Shown here: positions 25,701-36,360 of the stretch, piece by piece
How positions within the stretch are numbered: position 1 is the stretch's first letter
How the letters are laid out: every line of letters begins with the position of its first letter
Source of the DNA: Spinacia oleracea
Taxonomy: Eukaryota; Streptophyta; Magnoliopsida; Caryophyllales; Amaranthaceae
Direction of reading: 5' to 3'
DNA length: 64,000 nucleotides
Assembly (NCBI RefSeq): GCF_020520425.1
Contig: NC_079491.1
Span: forward strand, 3,596,001 to 3,660,000
The notes under the pieces: model-generated
The model's database searches: none
What the model saw: the letters and a program-made list of their open reading frames with translations, nothing else
What the model was told of the DNA's origin: nothing
Position numbers and translations under genes: made by a program

Positions 25701-28551
25701 TTAAAGCCCGTCCCGGCCCGAATTTTGATCACCTCTACCCCGTCCCCATTTGTTATTTACATTGTCCTTGTGACTCATTCCCACCAAAAATGAAAGATTA
25801 GGGAAAAGGATTTGGAGTAATAATTAATACTCCTTTCGTCTCTAAAATATTGCCCCGATTTCACTTTTAAATCGTTTCTAAAGATAATTTATTATCTTCT
25901 TTTGTCCTGAGTCCAGACCATCATCTCTATTTTATTCACTACTCTATACCTCACATTCTAAATGACAAATCTAACAACTTTTTCAATACTCCGAACAAAT
26001 TAACAAATCTTTAAGGGACAAAGGGAGTAATCGGTAAACAATAGTGGAGGGGGAAAAAAGTTAACAGTCGTAGCATTGAAAGAAACAAAAGTGATCACCC
26101 CAGGAAGTAAATAAACTGCGCAATAACAACAATCATAATTCATAGACCCATTGAATAAGAAGACTGCCTAAAAAGTAAAGTGTTGTACACTGTACTAGAG
26201 AAAGGAGAAATCTCAGGAAACAAAAACTGACATCTCTATGTAACTAAGCAGGACATTATTTATAGCTGTCATCTCTGTTTTTTTCACTAGGATTAATGTG
26301 TTCTTTTGCAATAATTAACCCAGTTTAATCTTGGTTTTTTATTGTTATGAGTGAAATTCAATTCAAAGATCTTACTTTAAAGTTTAAAATGGTGTTTTCT
26401 AATGGGGTTTATCCTGTGTTTCCTAGATCAAGGGGTGGTTTAGTTGATCGTGGAAAGTAAAATTTATTGGAAGAATCTTTTCCATATATAAGTATTTACT
26501 AGAAAGTGGGTGATATTGTTTGGTTAATCATGAAAAGTAAATTTCCATAGTAAAACCTAGGTAAGCTTTCCTTCATTTTGTAGGAAATAGAACTTCCTAA
26601 TAAGTGTTACTTCCCATATTTTTGTCAACCAAACAATACTCTAATCTTTTACTTCTTGTAAAGTCATACGAAGTACTTCCTATGGTTCTTTTACTTTTTA
26701 TGTCAACTAAAAATCACCTAAAATGCTGATGATTCGGGTTAATGGGGTTAGTTTTAACTCGGGTTTGAATTTCTCTCAGTAACTTTGTATCGGGTTAGAC
26801 ATTGATAGTGCTAGGCACTCGATTGTCCTAGATACTCAACCTTTAAAAGTACTAATAATAGTGGGATATTTTTTTTGGAGTGGCAATCTTATCACGAAAA
26901 CCCTTGATGGTGAAGTATATTTCCAACATAGGCAAAGTTTATTCACAATCACTCTTTGATGGCAACTTTAGAGATTTAAATGTCCCACCATTGTCAAATT
27001 TGAACAAAAATGCATTAATTTTAACTCATAATTAATGAGTTTAAGTCTCTTTAAGTACAGCTGAAGCATGTCTAAAAGCACACAATGATACTTGGTTATT
27101 ATGAGAAACAAATGTCAAAAAGCACTCACTTAACGCAAATGTTTAACAAATCAAAAATACATACTATCGGTCATACTCCCTCCGCCCCTAAAAGATTTCC
27201 CAGTTTCCTTTTCAGTCCGTCCCTTTAATTTTGCCCTATACCATTTATAGCTATGTTACTCCGACTCTTTGTTTTACCTCGTGTTGGATCCTCGATACTA
27301 GGACATGCATATGAACCTACAACACTTCATGTTGGTCTAAAACCAAGGAAATTTCCCACATTAGCCGTGTTGGACACTTGAACACGCACCCGTGTCCGAC
27401 GCTAGTAACCAAGTCTGAGTAACGTAAATTTATAGTATGTGACCCTCACGATAAGTTGATCATTTTTTAGTGGTACTTTAAATGTCTTACGATAAGTTGG
27501 AAAAATAACTTGGTCATCAAATAAACAACTAGACAAAAGAAAAACAGAAGTTGAGAATAGAAGAGAGAAAAAGGTTAGGAATTTAGACCTTGTCAAAATC
27601 AACAGGAGGTGAAATAGGATCAGTAGGACTGTCAAACATTTCAGCAGTAAGAGAAGAAGCAGAGAAGCTTTGGCCTCCAATCCCATTTGGTGGCTCACTA
27701 CATGATGGCCTTCCTGATGTCATTGGTGACACTTCCTGCAACACCCACACAATCACTTCAATTTACAGTCACACTCACCAAAAAAATATAACTTTTTTGA
27801 AAATTTGAGCAAAATGCCTAAATACAGTCTCTGTCATTGGCCATCACAGAAATTCTGAATATTTTCTTGAAAAAAGTCTAAAAAATGTGAACTTTGGATT
27901 AAAAAACAGTCTTTTGTTTATGCTTCTTCATCAAATTACAGTCACAGTCACCAAACATTAGAATTTCTTTTTGCAAATATGAGCTAAATGTCTAATACCC
28001 ATCATAGAAATTCTAGAATTTCTCTTGAAAAAGCCCAGAAATTGTAAACTTATCATAAAAAACCAGTGTTTTTTTTTTTTCTGGGTAAAAACAATAAATT
28101 TATGCTCAAAATGAGAAAAAACTATCAGCAATCAAATTTAACAAGAAAAAACACCCCAAAAGATGCAAATGTGGGTAATTTTAAAAAAGGAACTTACAGA
28201 TTGAGACATAATGCGCTCTAGAACAAGTTGAGAAGTAGCAGAAGAAGCAAAAGAGAAGGAATTCCCAGAAATGAGCCTCTTATGATCTTCAGAATCCCCA
28301 GAAAATAAAATAGATTGAGTTTCTTCTTCATCTTCTTCAAAAATAGGAGGGGTAGTACAGGGAGCAACAGATTTGGGGACTAAAGAAGGGAGAGAAAGAG
28401 AGAGAGCTTTAGAGAGTTGAAGAGCAGGTAAACTCCATGATCTTGATAGAAATTCCATGGGTAACCTTGGGCTTTCTGGTAACTTATTGTTATCATTATT
28501 GTTGTTGTAATTGGATTCTTTGGAAATTAACATTGGGTTTGTATCCTCCAT
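16759..28551 (-). CDS. FKD1: FORKED1/VAN3-binding protein (DUF828 plus PH domain)
   Basis: Seven exons fit GT-AG and phase: 28551-28198, 27735-27589, 19485-19038, 18263-18045, 17950-17901, 17807-17750 and 16997-16759. They total 1515 nt, or 504 aa, a normal length for the family. Recognisable blocks are [51 protein letters not shown] with the Ala-rich helix after it (about 203-250), [20 protein letters not shown], and a C-terminal PH_2 domain (about 390-500, [13 protein letters not shown] to [14 protein letters not shown]). Family members bind the ARF-GAP VAN3/SFC at the trans-Golgi and support auxin-canalised vein patterning. The 58-nt exon 17807-17750 is easily missed. Intron 2 (about 8.1 kb) contains a complete opposite-strand lipase gene. 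Confidence 0.9.
17000..17705. repeat. Diverged direct duplication inside FORKED1 introns
   Basis: The stretch 17010-17120 (CATCCAATTAAGAAGACATT, then TTGCCAGTTTTTAAAAGAAT) resembles 17590-17705 (CATGCAATTTAGAAGAAGAG, then TTGCCAATTTTTAAAAGAAC). The two copies flank the dispersed repeat at 17165-17600. Confidence 0.65.
17165..17600 (+). repeat. Dispersed repeat copy 1 (uninterrupted)
   Basis: GGTTGCGAAATT, then GTGTTTGGTAAAACAGAC, ATTGATTAGTGGTTAATCG and CTTAATAAACCAGGTCATTA also occur in the same order at 23995-24630. This copy lacks the MITE found in the other. The class is unknown; no ORF or terminal repeats are evident. Confidence 0.75.
19553..19912. mobile_element. MITE with ATTTACCACC termini (FORKED1 intron 2)
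   Basis: Left ATATTTACCACCTTTTAAGT and right ACTTAAAAGGGGGTAAATAT are inverted repeats. A second nested inverted word (GTATTTACCACC and GGTGGTAAATAC) lies inside each end. A related design occurs at 39262-39668. Confidence 0.6.
19964..20025. repeat. 31-bp tandem duplication
   Basis: TTTCCTAGTTACTATTTATG followed by CATTGAA is present twice in direct order. Confidence 0.8.
21393..21420. repeat. 7-bp minisatellite, four units
   Basis: CAGTGCC is repeated four times about 620 bp upstream of the lipase start codon. Confidence 0.85.
21524..21893. mobile_element. Stowaway-like MITE in the lipase gene upstream region
   Basis: Left TACTCACTCCGTCCCTTAGT with ACTCGACCTGTTTTGA and right TCAAAACAGGTAGAGTATTA with GAGGGAGTA are inverted. 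The same family occurs at 53447-53709. An A/T-rich insertion with AATTTGTAATCTTTATTAATG sits near the left end. Confidence 0.75.
21994..22001 (+). promoter_or_regulatory. TATA box candidate of the nested lipase gene
   Basis: TATAAATA lies 38 bp before the ATG at 22039. If it is used, the 5' UTR would be only about ten bases, so a start further upstream is also possible. Confidence 0.4.
22039..23842 (+). CDS. Monoacylglycerol lipase / caffeoylshikimate-esterase-like hydrolase, nested in FORKED1 intron
   Basis: Two exons, 22039-22710 and 23504-23842, join in phase 0 (VSFK then [14 protein letters not shown]), giving 336 aa. The alpha/beta hydrolase parts are visible: oxyanion motif HGYTG (63-67), nucleophile elbow SESLG with Ser141, acid in HGGDD (about Asp277) and His307 in [24 protein letters not shown] and [15 protein letters not shown] are typical of plant MAGL-like lipases. 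These enzymes hydrolyse monoacylglycerols, lysophospholipids or, for CSE, caffeoylshikimate; the substrate cannot be read from sequence. Codons 158-167 are a GE repeat coded by a GAGGGT microsatellite, followed by SESGG. Exons are GC-richer than the surrounding intron. The gene lies entirely within the 8.1-kb intron 2 of the opposite-strand FORKED1-type gene. Confidence 0.9.
22861..22982 (+). mobile_element. tRNA-derived SINE fragment in the lipase intron
   Basis: An A-box-like TTAGCCTAATTGTTAAAACTG and a B-box-like TTTCGAATTCC precede a 3' part (CCTTGTGACTTATTCCCGCC). That part is shared with the SINE at 25486-25800 and, inverted, with 34895-35026. Confidence 0.6.
23364..23415. repeat. 26-bp tandem duplication near the lipase splice acceptor
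   Basis: GTAATGTGTGTGTCAAAATC plus AATCGC occurs twice in direct order, about 90 bp before exon 2. Confidence 0.85.
23995..24630 (+). repeat. Dispersed repeat copy 2, interrupted by a MITE
   Basis: This copy is collinear with 17165-17600 apart from the 223-bp MITE at 24067-24289. Both copies lie inside the FORKED1-type transcription unit. Confidence 0.75.
24067..24289. mobile_element. MITE with TTA duplication and a paralogous empty site
   Basis: It begins GGGTCGTGTTCTCTT and ends AAGAGAACACACCC, flanked by TTA at 24064-24066 and 24290-24292. Copy 1 of the host repeat reads straight through (AACAGACAATCACCG, about 17225), so the insertion postdates the host duplication. The interior is built from TAAGTTC/TATAAG words. 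Confidence 0.82.
25486..25800 (+). mobile_element. SINE split by a hAT-like element
   Basis: The 5' part ends in a B-box-like GGTTCAAATCTCCGTCC, and the 3' part resumes after the insertion with CCATTTGTTATTTACATTG and CCTTGTGACTCATTCCCACC, as in the SINE at 22861. The two halves flank 25531-25737. Confidence 0.6.
25531..25737. mobile_element. GC-rich hAT-like MITE inserted into a SINE
   Basis: It ends TTTTGATCACCTCTA and holds GCCCGTCCCGGCCCG. Flanks are CTCCGTCC (25523-25530) and CCCCGTCC (25738-25745), an 8-bp duplication with one mismatch. Confidence 0.65.
25828..26029. mobile_element. Stowaway-like MITE
   Basis: Left TACTCCTTTCGTCTCTAAA and right TAAGGGACAAAGGGAGTA are inverted within TA. 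Confidence 0.65.
26030..27250. other. Rest of FORKED1 intron 2
   Basis: This stretch is AT-rich with no exon. A truncated Stowaway-like start (TACTCCCTCCGCCCCTAAA) sits at about 27174, just before the MITE at 27251. Confidence 0.5.
27251..27427. mobile_element. MITE with CTATGTTACTC termini and perfect 8-bp duplication
   Basis: It starts CTATGTTACTCCGACTC and ends AGTCTGAGTAACGTA. The direct repeats ATTTATAG are at 27243-27250 and 27428-27435. It belongs to the same family as 16341-16530. Confidence 0.7.
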
Positions 28552-28650
28552 TTTTTCAGGGGATGGATTTCTTTGGTTTCTCTCTGTAAATTGTGTTTGT
28601 GTTTCTTTCTTGGTGACTTTAATGAAAAAATATGGGTTTGTTGTTCACCC

Positions 28651-28658
28651 TTTTTATA
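28651..28658 (-). promoter_or_regulatory. TATA box candidate of the FORKED1-type gene
   Basis: Read on the minus strand the word is TATAAAAA, 100 bp before the ATG at 28551. The spacing suits a short 5' UTR. Confidence 0.5.
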
Positions 28659-29146
28659 CTGGGTATATTACCTTTTTCTCTTTTTTTGGGGGTTCTGTTA
28701 AATGACTACAGTAACAGTATCATACATTCATACAGTAACATATCCTAATGACTTTACAGTAACAATAACTACCCTTGGAAGGTAAATACTATTCCTAGTT
28801 TGGATCAAGTTGACTCGGTTCGGGTTATCTTCAAAATATAAGTCATTCCGTAGTTCAGTTCATTTCAGGTTACTAATGGAAATGTAATGTTTACGATACA
28901 CGGAGTACTCCGTAGTCGGTTTAATAAGTTAGATCACTTCATGTAGAATCGAAATGGAATTCTATGTTTAAGTACCAAATACCAATGTCAAATTGTAGCC
29001 ACGTTTGATGGAATTTAAAAAAAAAAAAAAACCTTTTAAGTAGTCAGTTACGTACAAGTTAATTTTTTCAGTTCTACTTTAATTATATTTACATTTTTAA
29101 ACGGGTTTATGGTTACTAACAATAACTCTTTTACCCTTACTATGAC

Positions 29147-29482
29147 TAAAGATGGTCATGGCCAGGTCGGGCTTCGAGTGGTCGGGTCCGGCCCGGCCCA
29201 CACCAAGCTCATTATTGGGTCGTGTCGAGCTTTGTTGTGCTTTTTCCAAAAAAAAAAAATGCTGCCCAAGGCCCACGACTTCGTGCATGTGCTGGGGCGG
29301 GTTTTTGTGTTGGGCCTCGGGCTGGCTCAAGCTTGCGTGCTCTCATGTTGGGCCGGCCAGGCCTTTGTACCCACTACTCTCGTGTAGGCCCGGGACAGGC
29401 CGCCGTGTGTAGGACTAATTTACAACATTTATCGTGTTTTGTCGTGTCGGGTTGGGGCCGGGCCAGCCCACATCCATCTTTA
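29147..29482. mobile_element. GC-rich hAT-like MITE
   Basis: Termini TAAAGATGG and CCATCTTTA are flanked by ACTATGAC (29139-29146) and ACTACGAC (29483-29490), an 8-bp duplication with one mismatch. The GGCCGGGCC-rich interior opens several overlapping frames that I regard as spurious. Confidence 0.72.
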
Positions 29483-30970
29483 ACTACGACGTCTAGTGGG
29501 CTAGGCTGGGGATGAAGTATTCCGAAACACCAAAACATACAAGGTGATGGACTGCAGTCAAAGGTGTATTGAGCTGAATAATAGGTGATCGTTGATGCCA
29601 TTGTGCTACTCACTTTAACAAGAAGTTTATGTTATGTCCTAATGGTGGTCCTCATGTACCGCAAGTATTGACAAAATATAATGTCCCTTAATTATATAAC
29701 ACAATTAACCCCACTACCAAATTCATGGGTCTTTGAATACTGGATTATTCGAGTCAAGTCATAATCAACCATATCATGCTTCCAATAAAGTAGTACGGAG
29801 TACTACATATCAATTTGCAATATCACTATCATTTGCATTGCCATATACTAATGCTATTAAGTTTTAAGTACATTTCAAGCATGCATTATTAACTATTAAG
29901 CACCTTTTCTCTTTTATGAGTGTAAGTGTGTAATGAAAGACAATTAAATACGGAGTAAGGGACATTCTGTTTTTTCGTACCTCCTTCACGTACCATATGT
30001 TTGGTGTTGGACTATAGATGTTCAAAGGTGTGCGGACAAAGGGGAATTCAAGTTTAAGAGTTATGAAATACGAAGTACACACTTAAATATGGGAGCAATG
30101 TTTACTACAGAGTACGGAGTATATATTATTTTTATCACCAAGTAAGGTTTGGCCTACTGGCCTAGTGATAAACTGGTAAAGGTTTGGCCTAATAACCTAA
30201 AGGTTATGCGATCAAACCCCATTAGGAAATCCTACCAGTTTATTAGGGTTCTTCATTTTACCGTAAAAAAATATAGATACGGAGTAGTGTTTTTATCGAA
30301 GTTTTATTTTGATTATTATATCTTCTTATATTTAATTAATTAAACTTCCTTTTTAACTTAACTCGTAACATATCTTACAATATCCAGATAAAACATTCAA
30401 TCTAGCTCCTTCTAATATTTATAATCTTGGGAAGACTTACTTAAGGTGTACGTAGTATAAGTTTTAATATGTTAATTATTCAACATAAAATAAGAGGAAA
30501 AGGATATACGAAGCACTAAATGTTAACTACGTACGGAGTATAAATCTGTAACAAGGTAAATGTAAAAACATACAAGTAGATCAAATCAACACGTAAAAAT
30601 TTATGGATGAAAGCAAAAGAGTAAATGGTTTGTCTTTTAAGCAAAACATATTAATTTTACTTTTCTTTTTGGTTTGTTATAAATGAGATGAATGAGAATA
30701 GATCTCACATATAAATCTTTGTATAGGTTTATCTATTGTTGATGGAAGTTCATTACAATCAAGGTTTGTAAATGATGTGGCATGAGAACAAACCTCATTG
30801 AAGTTTCTTCTATTGCTAATTTGTTGTTGCCCTAATTGATTCACCATCCAAACTTCCAAAACACAAGAGGCTTAAACTCCTAGACCTCGACCTGTATGGT
30901 AGGCTAAGTCCTTGGTACACTCAAATCCCGTCTACAAGAATTTGTACACTCAAATCCCGTCTACACTGTA

Positions 30971-31143
30971 CTAATTGCATGTTGGTTTAGTGGTGATTGG
31001 GGCTGAACTTGGTAGGACGGACCGCGTGTTTGATCCCCGCAACAACAATTGGGTGAACCGCGTGATAACACCTACAAAACAAAAAATCCCTCGCAACAAC
31101 AATTGGGTGAACCGCGTGGTAACACCCTAAAAAACAAAAAAAA
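30971..31143 (+). mobile_element. tRNA-derived SINE with an internal duplication
   Basis: A box TTGGTTTAGTGGTGATTGG and B box GTTTGATCCCC match the SINEs at 52680 and 56297. The block CGCAACAACAATTGGGTGAA is duplicated in tandem before A-rich tails. Confidence 0.7.
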
Positions 31144-33033
31144 TCTCCCGTCTACACTATCACTCTTTGTACACCCAAAAACATCAATCACGCCCGCAGT
31201 TCTAGTCTCTAGTCGTACTTGAAATTCAAATCCAAATGACATCTCACTATCTCAGTGATAAAACTAAGAAAGAATACAAAGTTACAAACACTACCTTCTA
31301 AATTTCAACAAGTAAAACACAAACGGAATCAAAACATAGAATGAACTTGAATATAAATTGATGGGTGTCGCAACATCTACAAGAATTGGCACCATCGGAG
31401 ACTGACAAAAAGGACCTTTCCTTTTTCAAGATCAGACCAAAAAACCATTTCTAGGAAATTTTTGCATTATTAAAAAAAAAGCTGAGAAGAAGAGCTTGAG
31501 CACAGAAGCGTGCCCTTTTGATTCTTTTGCAGTTTGTAAACATTAATACGTCATCATCTCTAACTCTAAACTTCACTTGATGACAACCAGTATCAGTGTC
31601 AACAACAACAACAGCTGAATTTTGATGCTGAAAAAAGTAATTGAAAAAATTGAAGAAAAAAAAGAGGGGCCTTCTTCTGTTACGCTGGTTAGAAAGAAAC
31701 CCTTTATTCCCTTTACTATACTGAGGAAAATGTTCATGTCATCTTTCATTTTCAAGAAATGGGGTTGAGCTCTTCAACAAACCATTAGCCATGCACATTG
31801 CACGCTACGGCCTCCACTCACCGAAAAAATAAGAGAGTCATATGTTCGGATAAGTTCAGTTCAGATAAATTCAGGTCAGATAAGTTGAATATAACGCACC
31901 CTAACTCGGAGGAGGTCCAAGAGTGAGATTTGGCTATCTAGGAAGAGGTTTGAGGTTTGGCCTAATTTGAAGTGTGTGTCGTATTTGATGGTTCGGAAAT
32001 GAGGATCATATGGTGATAGTGATGTCCGGGTAGGAAACTAGGAAATTGGAATGGAGATTACTGTACTGTAGAAATGGAGTATGCAAGTGTAACCAGAAAA
32101 AGGCCAAGAGTAATGAGTAATGAGTACTCCTATGTTTCATATTAATGGTAAAATATGCACTATAATTTACCAATTACCAGTCAGGAAACTACTATAGTCT
32201 ATAGTAGACCTATAAAAAGGTTGTGACTACAAAAGTGAGGGATGAAATCCTAGAAAAGGTGGACAACAATCAGTCTACCTTAAAAAGTGAGGGAAGTTTG
32301 AGTTTGATCATAAAGTTTTCCTTATTAAAATCATATTCTTCTCCACTATGATTCAGATCCGTACTGTAAAATTATAAAAGGGTGCCCTGGTTTTACTTTG
32401 AACATTCAGCTTAACAAGGGTAAACTCCAAAGAACAATGGAAACTCTAGAACCCAGAAATGCTAAATAGTTCTAGTTTCACAAGTATATCCCACAATTCA
32501 CCAAGGTATTACCAAATCACTGAAATGAATAAACCAGTAAGAGCTAAATTTAAAAGCTTTCAAGTCGCATGTGATAAAGATTCTCCTACCTGATTAGGAA
32601 ATCCTTGAGAAATAATGTTGTGGTTCCCGGAAAAGCATGCGTCAATTTTTCACCCTGCCAAAGACAAGAAAAATAAGATGCCTACTCAATACTATAAACT
32701 ATGTATGAGGTGGTCTGAAATCATTTCATGTATTCTAGAAGTTCCATACTTCTTCTTCACTGTTAATTATAAGATATCAGGTTCCACAATACTCTATTAA
32801 AACAAATGATTAAACCTGCTAGGAGCACGATGATTTGGCCATTTCAGTCAATAATGAAAAACAATCAAAGAATGGATAAGGAAAAAATTATGACAGAGAC
32901 AAACAGTTGTTTCAAAGAGCATAATTCTTCCTCAGGTCAAACAAATACAACCACCAAATTCATCCTACAGAAGAAAAATGACTACCTATCTAGGAGGCTT
33001 CATAGGGTTTGATGTGAACAGATGCACAGAGCA

Positions 33034-33320
33034 ATTGCAACATTCTTGTTCAGTTATTTTGTCAATTGAAGTATTCTTTGATCCTGTATCCTCAAATGAG
33101 AAATGGTGTTCCTCAGCTCATACACTTCCTCAACACAAGAGCAACTATGTATGAGGTGGTCTGAAATCATTTCATGCATTCTAGAATTTCCAACTTCTTC
33201 TTATTTAGTGAATTGCAACATTCTTATTCAGTGAATTTTGTCAATTGAAGTATGCTTTGATCCCGTATCCTCAACATTCTTGTTCCTCCGCTCATACACT
33301 TCCTCGACACCAGAGCAAGT
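33034..33320. repeat. Tandem duplication (about 176 bp) 3' of the 2OG oxygenase gene
   Basis: ATTGCAACATTCTTGTTCAG at about 33035 recurs as ATTGCAACATTCTTATTCAG at about 33211, and the following sequence matches. A second pair, TGAGGTGGTCTGAAATCATT, occurs at about 32705 and 33153. This is probably 3' UTR sequence. Confidence 0.7.
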
Positions 33321-33389
33321 AGACCAACCACAACAAATACATACACCGAACATGGAAGATTAACATGCAAATTTACTTCCTCCAAATCC

Positions 33390-36096
33390 TCATCTGTTTG
33401 ATTGCGAACCATTACTGCCATAATATTGCCTGGTTGTTTCACGGGAGAATTCAGCAAAAGTCATCCCATCCTTTAGCCGTGCAGAAAGTGGAGGGATGAT
33501 TTTGTGTATCTCTTGTGCAAGTTCCTTAAACTCTTCATCACCTTCAGGTCTCTCCCCATGATCACCATACTGATCATTCTGCTTCATGGGGTGATCTGAA
33601 ATATCAAAGACCTTATTCCATGCTGGATGCAAAAATACAACAAAAGTTTCCCTGCTCAAGTTTTCTAGCTCAACTGGCCGTGATACTGAGTGAAGAGTTG
33701 CACGGAGCTTCTGTCTTGACAGAATATCAGCCGACTCTCCCAGCTGAAGAATGAAACTCTCAGGAGGGGCCTTAATAGCACAGATACCGTTTTTGTTTGG
33801 TTGAAAAATCTGCAAATAAGTATCCCCACTAGGTGACGGGCACTCTAACCCACCGAATTCCACACAGTCACCTTCTCCTTTTTCTGTGGAAGAACATCTT
33901 GGTCTGATGAACATCGGACTTGTAAGAACAGTGAAAGTACCATAATCATAGTGCCATTGTTGCCAAAGATCAGAACTTTTCTTGCATGCCCTTCCATCAT
34001 CACAAGCTCTATGCATTTCTTCCCTTCTGCACGAACTCTTTCTATCTTTAAATTGGAAGTTCTTTGGTCCAGATTTTTGCAGTCCTTTATTAGACCTCTG
34101 TCTTCTACCAGAATCTTTGATTATACAAGTATCAAAAGAAGAATGATAGTGAATTAGACGAGCCTTTGCTGTCCCTGACTCTAACAAGCTATTCTCCAAT
34201 TCGTTCCCTCCAATAGCTCTATCACAAATCCGTGCTACACGAAGTCCCAGGTCCATCATACATAACCCGAGTTTCCTAAAACTACAACCGAGATCCTTGA
34301 AGTGATCATTCATTGACTTGTAGTATTCATCAGCATCAATATTTTCTTCAGTTGTATTGTGCTTGTCAAGGCTCTCAGAGCTTACATGGCCATAATTCAA
34401 CTGCATGGCAAATGATGAGACACATCTATCCAAACTCTTTAACGGAACATCACTCCCTAAGCCATGATCCTGCAAGTTAGTCTTCAATCATAGGTCAACA
34501 GAACATAGAGGGAGACAGGCATGAAAAGCATCATCATACAATTCAAAAATGCCCCCTACTTAGTCTGAGAACTCCCCAGAGTACACCCGGAAAATGAGAC
34601 GTGTCTATCATCCGCCATGTTTGTACATACGAACAAGCAATCCCAGATTCAGCTTTTGTATAACAAGTGTTCATGGAAGTAGAAAGAAATCTTGCTTTTT
34701 TTCAAAATTAGGAAAAGAAGAAACATACTGAAAGATTCGTAAACAAGCCATTCGGTAGTTTCACTCCCTAAATTTCACTCGATTAAGCAATAAATAAGGT
34801 ATTTTGAGTAAGAGGCACATGAACAGATCCACAAATTGCAATATTTTCTCAAGTTATTGAGGAGATGCAATAACTTAATTAGACTTATGTTTATTTTGGT
34901 GAGAATGAGTCACAAGGCCAATACAAATTATATAAGGGGAGGGGAATTCGATCATGTGACCTGTCATACACAGCCACACTAGACCTCAGTCTTAACCACT
35001 AGGTCAAGACCTCATTTGGTAGAGGTATGTTTAACAATGCACCATAGCACACCATTTCCAAAATCGGATAAGATCAACATCAACATCTCATATCTTTTAG
35101 GCACCACCGCGCCATTCCCTTAGACATTGCTCAGCACTAGACAAACATGTTTGACACCAATCCACATTTCTCCATATATATCAATGTCACCTATCAAACA
35201 GCAATACATCAATCAACAGCTTCAATTTCAAATTCATGACTATCAATGAATGTCACCAATCTATATTTCCCCACAAGATTAATATTACCTATCAATATTT
35301 AACGACTAAATAATGTGCATTGACACTAATCCACATTTCTCCACATATGTCAATGTTACCTATCAAACAGCAATACATCAATCCACAGCTTAAATTTCAA
35401 ATTCATGACTATCAATGAATGTCACCAATCTATATTTCCCCATAAGATTAATATTACCTATCAATATTTTAACAGCTTGAATTTGATTACCTAACAATGC
35501 GTCTACATGAATCCTCGAACACGATTCGAGAAATTCACCATTATTTCTTTAATTACTAAATACAATCATGTCATTTGGGACACTCCATAAAAGTAGTAAT
35601 TAACAATTATGCTCCTCCAAATTCTCAATTATTCTAGCAATAAAATTACAGGAGCTCATAATAATAATACTTAATCCATCAACAATTATAATAATACAGA
35701 AACATCTAAAGCTCAAAATTATCCAAATAGCAATTATTTCAGAAAAATAGCGAGAAATTGGAAGTGGAAAAAGGAGACCTTGAGAATGCGGTTGCGATGA
35801 TGATGATTAAGGAGAGAGAGATCCCGTGCGCGAAGGAGCAGGGAATTGCGGAGTTCCGCAACATTAGGGACTCCTGTGATGGTGATAAGGCCGGAACCAG
35901 TGGGCCCTAAAGCTTCCATTACCGCTCTCGTGATCGATTCCAGCCGTTCGGTGTCAATTGACGATGATGATGATGAAGAAGATGAAGATGAGAGTGAGAG
36001 AAGATCGGTATAGTGGAGTTCGTAAGGTTCCATCACCTCTTTCATTGCACTCTCTGCAAACGCTTCTTCTCTTTGTGATAAATTTGAAATTTCCAT
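33390..36096 (-). CDS. 2-oxoglutarate and Fe(II)-dependent oxygenase-like protein
   Basis: Two exons, 36096-35779 and 34469-33390, join in phase 0 (NRILK then DHGLGSD) and total 1398 nt, 465 aa. The fold's iron ligands can be placed as His279-x-Asp281 in WHYDYGTFTVLT and His366 in TLHSVSRP, with Arg370 as a candidate 2OG-binding residue. The segment between is long, with basic and Ser-rich inserts. An N-terminal poly-Ser run (about residues 36-46) is coded by a TCA/TCG repeat. The substrate is unknown. I recall the Arabidopsis neighbour of FKD1 (AT3G63290) being annotated as such a protein, which agrees with this position. The ATG follows an AACCCTAAA word. The ORF ends QSNR and stop, with no truncation seen. 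Confidence 0.8.
34895..35026 (-). mobile_element. tRNA-derived SINE (minus strand) in the 2OG gene intron
   Basis: On the minus strand it has A box TGACCTAGTGGTTAAGAC, B box GATCGAATTCCCC and the 3' part CCTTGTGACTCATTCTCACC shared with other SINEs in the window. A headless relative lies at about 52160-52220. Confidence 0.65.
35142..35477. repeat. Tandem duplication (period 169 bp) in the 2OG gene intron
   Basis: CCACATTTCTCCATATATAT at 35162 recurs as CCACATTTCTCCACATATGT at 35331; about 165 bp after each are nearly identical. Confidence 0.85.
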
Positions 36097-36360
36097 TTTA
36101 GGGTTCTTGATAAAATTCGAAACAAATTCCAGATATTTCCCGCTTTAAATGTTCTATGGTTCTTTCCAGACTTCGCTAGTAATCCCATCTTGTTTCGCTC
36201 GTAATAACGTTAGTAACGCTCACGAGTCACGACACGTCGACAGATTTTGCTCGCGGGGATGGTATAAATGGTAATAACGCTCACGAATCACGGGTTTGCT
36301 CAACGGTGATCAATTATCATAGCTTCATAACGTCAAAAAAAAATTATCATAGCTTCATAG

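Larger units (their letters stand above)
28700..33033. other. Intergenic region between FORKED1 and the 2OG oxygenase gene
   Basis: No coding exon found. It contains a GC-rich hAT-like element (29147-29482), a SINE (30971-31143), and seven TACGGAGTA-type words between 28900 and 30540. A fragment of the GTTCAGATAAGTTCAG repeat lies at about 31845-31900. A tRNA-like SINE fragment (TGGCCTAGTGATAAA and GCGATCAAACCCC) lies at about 30150-30265. Confidence 0.6.

Noticed and set aside
29109-29613. Several overlapping ORFs on both strands in GC-rich sequence
   Set aside because: They lie in a CGGGCC-rich hAT-like MITE with low complexity and lack domains; open frames here are a composition effect.
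33224-33457. 77-aa minus-strand ORF with a hydrophobic segment
   Set aside because: It overlaps the 3' end of the 2OG oxygenase in another frame, within a recent tandem duplication. No family was recognised, and splicing is not needed because the main frame ends in a natural stop.
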